A DNA stretch of 39,035 nucleotides from NCBI GenBank assembly GCA_036847245.1, contig DAIUAL010000008.1:1-39035 (forward strand). Direction: 5' to 3'. Below are positions 34,727 through 39,035 of the stretch, piece after piece. Both the position numbers and the translations under genes were made by a program. Source of the stretch: UBA4661 sp002405405 (GTDB lineage Bacteria > Bacteroidota > Ignavibacteria > Kapaibacteriales > UBA4661). The first letter of the stretch is position 1, and each line of letters opens with the position of its first letter. The notes below the pieces were generated by a model. It was not told the origin of the DNA. It did no database searches and was given only the letters and a program-made list of their open reading frames with translations.

Positions 34727-36291
34727 AACCGATCGCGGCAATTGATGTAGGAACGAACTCTTTTCATCTCGTTATCGCGAGCGTTACCGATAAAGGTGTG
34801 TTTCGTGTTCATTCGCGTGATAAGGAAAGTGTTCGTCTTGGAGAGTCAATGGGCGATATGAAGTATCTTACCCCCGATGCTATTGCTCGCGGTGTTCTTG
34901 CCCTGAAACGTTTTGCACGAGCGGCACAACAAGCAGGTGCAGAAGTCCGTGCCATTGCAACCAGTGCTGTACGCGAGGCGATGAATCGTGATGAGTTTCA
35001 ACGTCAAGCAAAACTCGAAGCAGGCATTGATGTCGAGGTCGTGTCCGGCTATGAAGAGGCACGATTGATTTATCTTGGTGTATTGCAAGCACTTCCAATT
35101 GTTGATGTTAAATCTCTTATCGTTGATATTGGTGGCGGCAGCACCGAAACGGTTATTGGCATACGCGGTGATATGCTCTATGCCTACAGTGCAAAACTTG
35201 GTGCAATTCGCATGACGAAACAGTTCTTTGCTGATGAAAAACTCCTTACGAAAAATGTAAAAGAATGCCGTGAATATATTCGTGGTGAATGGGCATTAGT
35301 GTGGAATCAATTGCGTTTGCACGGCTTTCAACAAGTGATTGGTTCATCAGGAACAATCCAAACAATTGCACGCATGGCTCTCGCAAAAAACATTCTGGCA
35401 AAAGGCGGTATGTATGATGAAGAAACGATTGAATCCATTAACGGAACTGTCATTTCTGCTAAAGATATTCGTTCTGTGGTTGACGATATTATTGAGGCAA
35501 AAACATATAAAAAAATCTCTGCACTCCCCGGCATGGACGCTAAACGGGCTGATATTATTCTTGGCGGTGCCTTAATCATTGACGAACTCCTCAACGCACT
35601 AAACATCAAAGAAATCGGCATCTCCGAAGGCGCGCTCCGCGAGGGTATTTTAATTGATACCTTCCAAAAGAAACAAAGCATGGAAAAGTATCATCACTTG
35701 AGCAATCTGCGCAATGAAAGCATACGCCATCTTGCTGAAATCTGCCGCGTCAATATCGCTCATGCTGAACATGTTAAAAATCTCGCCTTGCAAATATTTC
35801 ATGGATTACAACCGCTTCATGGTTTGAATGATAGTCACTTGGAACTCCTCGAAGCTGCGGCTTTGCTTCATGATGTGGGGTATCATATTTCTTCTGATCA
35901 ACACCATAAACACAGTTATTACATTATTCGCAATGCTGACCTGCTTGGTTTTACGCGCAACGAAGAAGAATTAATTGCCAACATCGCACGTTACCATCGA
36001 AAAAGCCATCCAAAACTCAAACATGAAAACTTGCAAAAGCTTCCTCAAGATAAGCGCGGCATCATGGCAGTTCTTGCGGCAATTTTGCGTATCGCCGAAG
36101 GATTAGATCGACGACAGACATCGATGGTCCGCGATGTCACTATTACTATTCATGAAAAAAAAATCGTATTCGGCATCCGACCAACAAAACCATCTACTCC
36201 ACCTGATGTTGAGATTTGGGGTGCTGAACGAAGAAAAAGTTTACTGGAAGAGCTCTACAGCCGCGCGGTTATTTTTGAGTCTCTTTCGTAA
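34723..36291 (+). CDS. Ppx/GppA phosphatase family protein
   Basis: A 522-residue exopolyphosphatase/guanosine pentaphosphate phosphatase-type enzyme. The N-terminal ASKHA fold domain shows the phosphate-binding loop AAIDVGTNSFHLVIASV, the second loop LIVDIGGGSTETVIG, the region RAIATSAVREAMNRDEF and the segment GSSGTIQTIARMA. The C-terminal ~190 residues are an HD-type domain (HAEHVKNLALQIFHGL, LLEAAALLHDVGYHIS, HHKHSYYII, ARYHRKSHP). It breaks down polyphosphate or pppGpp; which cannot be decided from sequence. Its ATG overlaps the stop of the OmpA-like frame by four bases, so translation is coupled to it. Confidence 0.93.
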   Translation: MKPIAAIDVGTNSFHLVIASVTDKGVFRVHSRDKESVRLGESMGDMKYLTPDAIARGVLALKRFARAAQQAGAEVRAIATSAVREAMNRDEFQRQAKLEAGIDVEVVSGYEEARLIYLGVLQALPIVDVKSLIVDIGGGSTETVIGIRGDMLYAYSAKLGAIRMTKQFFADEKLLTKNVKECREYIRGEWALVWNQLRLHGFQQVIGSSGTIQTIARMALAKNILAKGGMYDEETIESINGTVISAKDIRSVVDDIIEAKTYKKISALPGMDAKRADIILGGALIIDELLNALNIKEIGISEGALREGILIDTFQKKQSMEKYHHLSNLRNESIRHLAEICRVNIAHAEHVKNLALQIFHGLQPLHGLNDSHLELLEAAALLHDVGYHISSDQHHKHSYYIIRNADLLGFTRNEEELIANIARYHRKSHPKLKHENLQKLPQDKRGIMAVLAAILRIAEGLDRRQTSMVRDVTITIHEKKIVFGIRPTKPSTPPDVEIWGAERRKSLLEELYSRAVIFESLS

Positions 36292-36357
36292 ATCGAACCA
36301 TTGCAGCGTATCCCCATTTCAAGACAACGATGATACTTTCCCGCAACAAATCTGCGT

Positions 36358-36383
36358 GTTGTATTTTGCTGTTGTATTTTGCT
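36358..36383 (+). repeat. 13-bp tandem repeat before the PBP1A gene
   Basis: Two perfect copies of GTTGTATTTTGCT in tandem, followed by a further GTTG. It lies in the 140-bp spacer between ppx and the PBP1A gene and may sit in its promoter; slippage could change copy number. Confidence 0.8.
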
Positions 36384-36431
36384 GTTGATTCGATGAATTT
36401 CCCCTTGACTTTGTAGATTTTTTTGATCGTC

Positions 36432-38681
36432 ATGCGCCCACGTAATCTCTTTCTTGCCTATCTCTTGCTTGTTGCACTTCCAATTGGTGCTGGAATAATT
36501 TATGCCGGTATATCACTGAATGGTGATCTTCCCTCGCTTGAAGAATTAGAGAATCCAAAGCCCGAACTTGCCACACAAATTCTTGCAGAAGACGGTGAAG
36601 TACTCGATCAGTTTTTTGTCAAACGTCGAAGTTATTTACAATACGACAGCATACCGAAAGCATTTATTCAGGGTTTATTGGCAACGGAAGATAGTGAGTT
36701 TTACAACCAATGGGGATTACATGTCGGTAGCATTGCTAAAGCATTTATCAAAAATATTTTGAGTTTACGATTAAAGGGAGAAGGCGCTTCAACGCTAACC
36801 CAGCAATTAGCACGTAACCTTTATAATATGTACCTCTCGCATGAAAAATCCTTGTCACGCAAAATCCGTGAAGCATACACTGCAATACAAATCGAACGTA
36901 CCTACACAAAGAATGAAATTCTCGAACTGTTTGCCAACACTGTGTACTTCGGGCGCGGAGCATATGGTATCCAAGTTGCTGCACAAGTATATTTCGGGAA
37001 AAATGCAAGTGATTTGAATGTGGCAGAATGTGCCTTGCTTGCCGGAATTATCCAACGTCCATTCTCTTTTGAATCGGCAAAAAATGTTGAACGTGCCATG
37101 CGCAGGCGCAACCTTGTGCTGACACTTATGCATGAACAAGGATTTATCGATACTCGAACATTTGAAAATGCTTCACGGTCGAAAATTAAGTATGCAAAAT
37201 CCGAAGAGACTATCAGCGTTAAAGGAATTGCTCCGCATTTTGTAGAAATGCTCCGCCAGCAACTGCAAGATGACCCTCTCTTATCGGGCTATAATCTCTA
37301 TCGAGATGGATTGACCATTACGACTACACTCAATGCAAAAATGCAGCGTTCTGCTAATCAAGCAGTCGAAGAGCATTTCAAAAGTTTTCAGCCGGAGTTC
37401 AACAAAAATTGGAATTGGGCAAAACATACTGATGTTTTTAATGATGTGTTGAGCAAAGCAATCAAAAATCATCCTGATTATGTTGCTGCTGATGGTAATG
37501 AAAAAGAGGCAGTCAAACAACGTTTGCAAAGCACTCAGCGATTTCTTGACTCCGTCCGTCTTGAAGCCACACGCATTCAAACCGGACTTGTGTGCATCGA
37601 GTCACAATCCGGCAAAATTCGCGCAATGGTTGGTTCGTCAGTTTTAGGACGCGAAGCACGATACTCGCTCAACCATGCTGTACAAATTCGTAGACAACCG
37701 GGTTCATCATTCAAACCCTTTGTATATGCCGCAGCAATGCTTAATGGAGTTACACAAGAAACAATGATTGAGTCAGGACCATTCTCTTTTACCTTACCCG
37801 ACGGCAAGGTATGGTCTCTGGCTGCACGTAAGAATGGTGAGGCAGGACCGGTATCCCTTGCAACAGCTCTCAAGCTCTCGATGAATCCCGTTGCCGCACG
37901 TTTGGTAACGCAATACACATCGCCTCGTGAAGTGGTTGATTTAGCAAAGCGTATGGGCATCAAGTCCAAACTACCTATTGTACCTGCTATCGCACTGGGT
38001 GCTGCCGAAGTAAGTCCTCTTGAGTTGACTTCTGCATTTTCTGTCTTCCCCAATCAAGGAATGCACATCGAACCATATGCGATTCTCAAAATCGAAGATC
38101 GTTTTGGGAATGTTATCTTCGATCGCTCAAAACAACCCCGTGAAGTCAATGATGCGCTCGACCCCAAAGTCGCCAATGAAATGACGAGTATGATGCGCAA
38201 TGTTGTGAATAGCGGTACTGCTACAAAAATTCGTCAGTTTTATCGCTACGAAGCCGCCGGCAAAACAGGAACTACGAACGATTATGCCGATGCATGGTTT
38301 GTGGGTTTTACGCCGCAATTATCCTGCGGTGTGTGGGTTGGCTTCGATGATATGCGTGTAAAATTTACCGGTTGGTATGGTCAAGGTGGTGCCGCTGCAG
38401 CCCCAATTTGGGGACGATTTATGGGTAAAGTGTATGCCGATGGCGTGTACAATTCTGCCATGGGCTTTGGTAGTGGCTACACAGGCGATATTCCAACAAA
38501 AGATATGATTCCAACTGAAATGCCCTTGGAAAACATTGCAGAACCTGACACAGAAGTGCCTCAACAAGAACAAGTTGCATCCCCGAAAACAACCAAACCG
38601 GTACTACCGCTTTTGCAAGAGAAAAAGACAGAGCCTACAAAACCGCAATCTAAACAAACACCCTTACCACGCTTGAATTAA
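36432..38681 (+). CDS. Class A penicillin-binding protein (PBP1A-type)
   Basis: A 749-residue bifunctional peptidoglycan synthase. An N-terminal membrane anchor (LFLAYLLLVALPIGAGIIYAG) leads to the GT51 transglycosylase domain: LATEDSEFYNQWGLH with the catalytic Glu at about 86, GASTLTQQLARNLY, and IREAYTAIQIERTYTKNEILELFANTVYFGRGAYGIQVAAQVYFGK. The transpeptidase domain has SSFK (Ser about 425), SMN (Ser about 483) and KTGT (Lys about 611). It builds and crosslinks the cell wall from the outer face of the inner membrane. The C-terminal ~70 residues are Pro/Lys/Gln-rich and unstructured. The ATG at 36432 fits the anchor; the TTG at 36423 is an alternative. The D-amino-acid oxidase gene begins two bases after its stop. 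Confidence 0.95.
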   Translation: MRPRNLFLAYLLLVALPIGAGIIYAGISLNGDLPSLEELENPKPELATQILAEDGEVLDQFFVKRRSYLQYDSIPKAFIQGLLATEDSEFYNQWGLHVGSIAKAFIKNILSLRLKGEGASTLTQQLARNLYNMYLSHEKSLSRKIREAYTAIQIERTYTKNEILELFANTVYFGRGAYGIQVAAQVYFGKNASDLNVAECALLAGIIQRPFSFESAKNVERAMRRRNLVLTLMHEQGFIDTRTFENASRSKIKYAKSEETISVKGIAPHFVEMLRQQLQDDPLLSGYNLYRDGLTITTTLNAKMQRSANQAVEEHFKSFQPEFNKNWNWAKHTDVFNDVLSKAIKNHPDYVAADGNEKEAVKQRLQSTQRFLDSVRLEATRIQTGLVCIESQSGKIRAMVGSSVLGREARYSLNHAVQIRRQPGSSFKPFVYAAAMLNGVTQETMIESGPFSFTLPDGKVWSLAARKNGEAGPVSLATALKLSMNPVAARLVTQYTSPREVVDLAKRMGIKSKLPIVPAIALGAAEVSPLELTSAFSVFPNQGMHIEPYAILKIEDRFGNVIFDRSKQPREVNDALDPKVANEMTSMMRNVVNSGTATKIRQFYRYEAAGKTGTTNDYADAWFVGFTPQLSCGVWVGFDDMRVKFTGWYGQGGAAAAPIWGRFMGKVYADGVYNSAMGFGSGYTGDIPTKDMIPTEMPLENIAEPDTEVPQQEQVASPKTTKPVLPLLQEKKTEPTKPQSKQTPLPRLN

Positions 38682-38683
38682 CT

Positions 38684-39035
38684 ATGACATTGCAGGAAGA
38701 TTCTTCAACCGATGTGATCGTTCTTGGTGCCGGAATTATTGGCTTGACAACTGCACGATTACTTCAGCAAAAAGGATATCGTGTTCACATCATCACACGT
38801 GATTTGCCGATGAATACGACCTCAGCAGTGTCCGCGGCATTGTGGTTTCCCTATCGCGCCGAGCCACGCCATGCCGTGATACGTTGGAGTAATTATGCAC
38901 GCCGAGTCTTTGAAGAAGAAATGCGTACCATACCCACTTGTGGAATCATGATGACCCAGTTCATTGAACTGTTTGAGACAAAAGAATCTGACATTTGGTG
39001 GGGCGATATAGTTGACTTTGTACGACCACTTACAT
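38684..39035 (+). CDS. D-amino-acid oxidase-like FAD enzyme, N-terminal part
   Basis: The gene begins at ATG 38684 and is cut by the right edge; 117 residues are visible. DVIVLGAGIIGLTTARLLQQ is a dinucleotide-binding GxGxxG fold, with a matching later segment RVHIITRDLPMNTTSAVSAALWFPYRAEP. That pattern (ARDLP, then TTS-AALWYPY) is the flavin-binding N-terminus of the D-amino-acid oxidase family, in which FAD oxidises D-amino acids to keto acids with H2O2 release. The substrate is unknown because the rest is missing. It lies two bases after the PBP1A gene, so the two are probably co-transcribed. Confidence 0.85.
   Translation, partial: MTLQEDSSTDVIVLGAGIIGLTTARLLQQKGYRVHIITRDLPMNTTSAVSAALWFPYRAEPRHAVIRWSNYARRVFEEEMRTIPTCGIMMTQFIELFETKESDIWWGDIVDFVRPLT

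Noticed and set aside
1..39035. tRNA, rRNA, CRISPR arrays, transposases, phage genes or defence systems
   Set aside because: None was found by reading: no cloverleaf-like stretch, no spaced repeats, and no recognisable transposase, nuclease or toxin-antitoxin gene. A covariance-model search would be decisive.

Overview
The window looks like a chromosome segment of a bacterium from the Bacteroidota/Chlorobi (FCB) superphylum. A Kapaibacteria- or Ignavibacteria-like lineage is my best guess, but it is an inference from gene content and not a phylogenetic result. The supporting signs are three proteins with type IX secretion (T9SS) C-terminal sorting domains, a TonB-dependent receptor with a carboxypeptidase-like N-terminal domain, PD40/OmpA outer-membrane proteins, a GWxTD-domain protein, and the DUF4159/DUF4175 pair. 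Some starts carry clear Shine-Dalgarno sequences (rsmG, dioxygenase, rho), while many others have none. No rRNA, tRNA, CRISPR array, transposase or phage gene was seen. The ten-N run at 19049-19058 marks this as a draft assembly.

Layout: 1-2251 (+) holds the end of a GWxTD protein and a membrane-anchored AMIN/TPR-like protein. 2353-9971 (-) holds rsmG, DUF4159, DUF4175 and a slipin as a probable operon, then rho behind its own 365-bp upstream region. 10135-13546 (+) holds a family 2 glycosyltransferase, a PhnE-type permease without partners, and an APC amino-acid permease, ending in a strong bidirectional terminator. 13631-14646 (-) is a T9SS-tagged intradiol dioxygenase broken by one missing base. 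14801-16588 (+) is a GT39-type glycosyltransferase. 16585-18429 (-) is a PabB-PabC fusion. 18565-19451 (+) is a fatty-acid desaturase cut by the assembly gap. 19630-25752 (-) is a tandem pair of large secreted IgGFc-binding-like T9SS proteins. 25918-28536 (-) is a TonB-dependent receptor. 28610-30865 (-) is RsmB with an extraordinary charged N-terminal extension. 31144-36291 (+) is a tightly packed operon of an outer-membrane barrel, a PD40/OmpA protein split by an in-frame TAA, and a Ppx/GppA phosphatase. 36432 to the end (+) holds a class A penicillin-binding protein and the start of a D-amino-acid oxidase.

Functionally the window is mostly cell envelope and secretion, with housekeeping genes (rho, rsmG, rsmB, pabBC, ppx) between. 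I did not find a clear new defence or mobile system. The points most worth a second look are the RsmB extension, the in-frame stop in the PD40/OmpA gene, the frameshifted T9SS dioxygenase, the tandem IgGFc-like T9SS proteins, the lone PhnE permease, and the HTH-like motifs at the C-terminus of the membrane-anchored AMIN/TPR protein.
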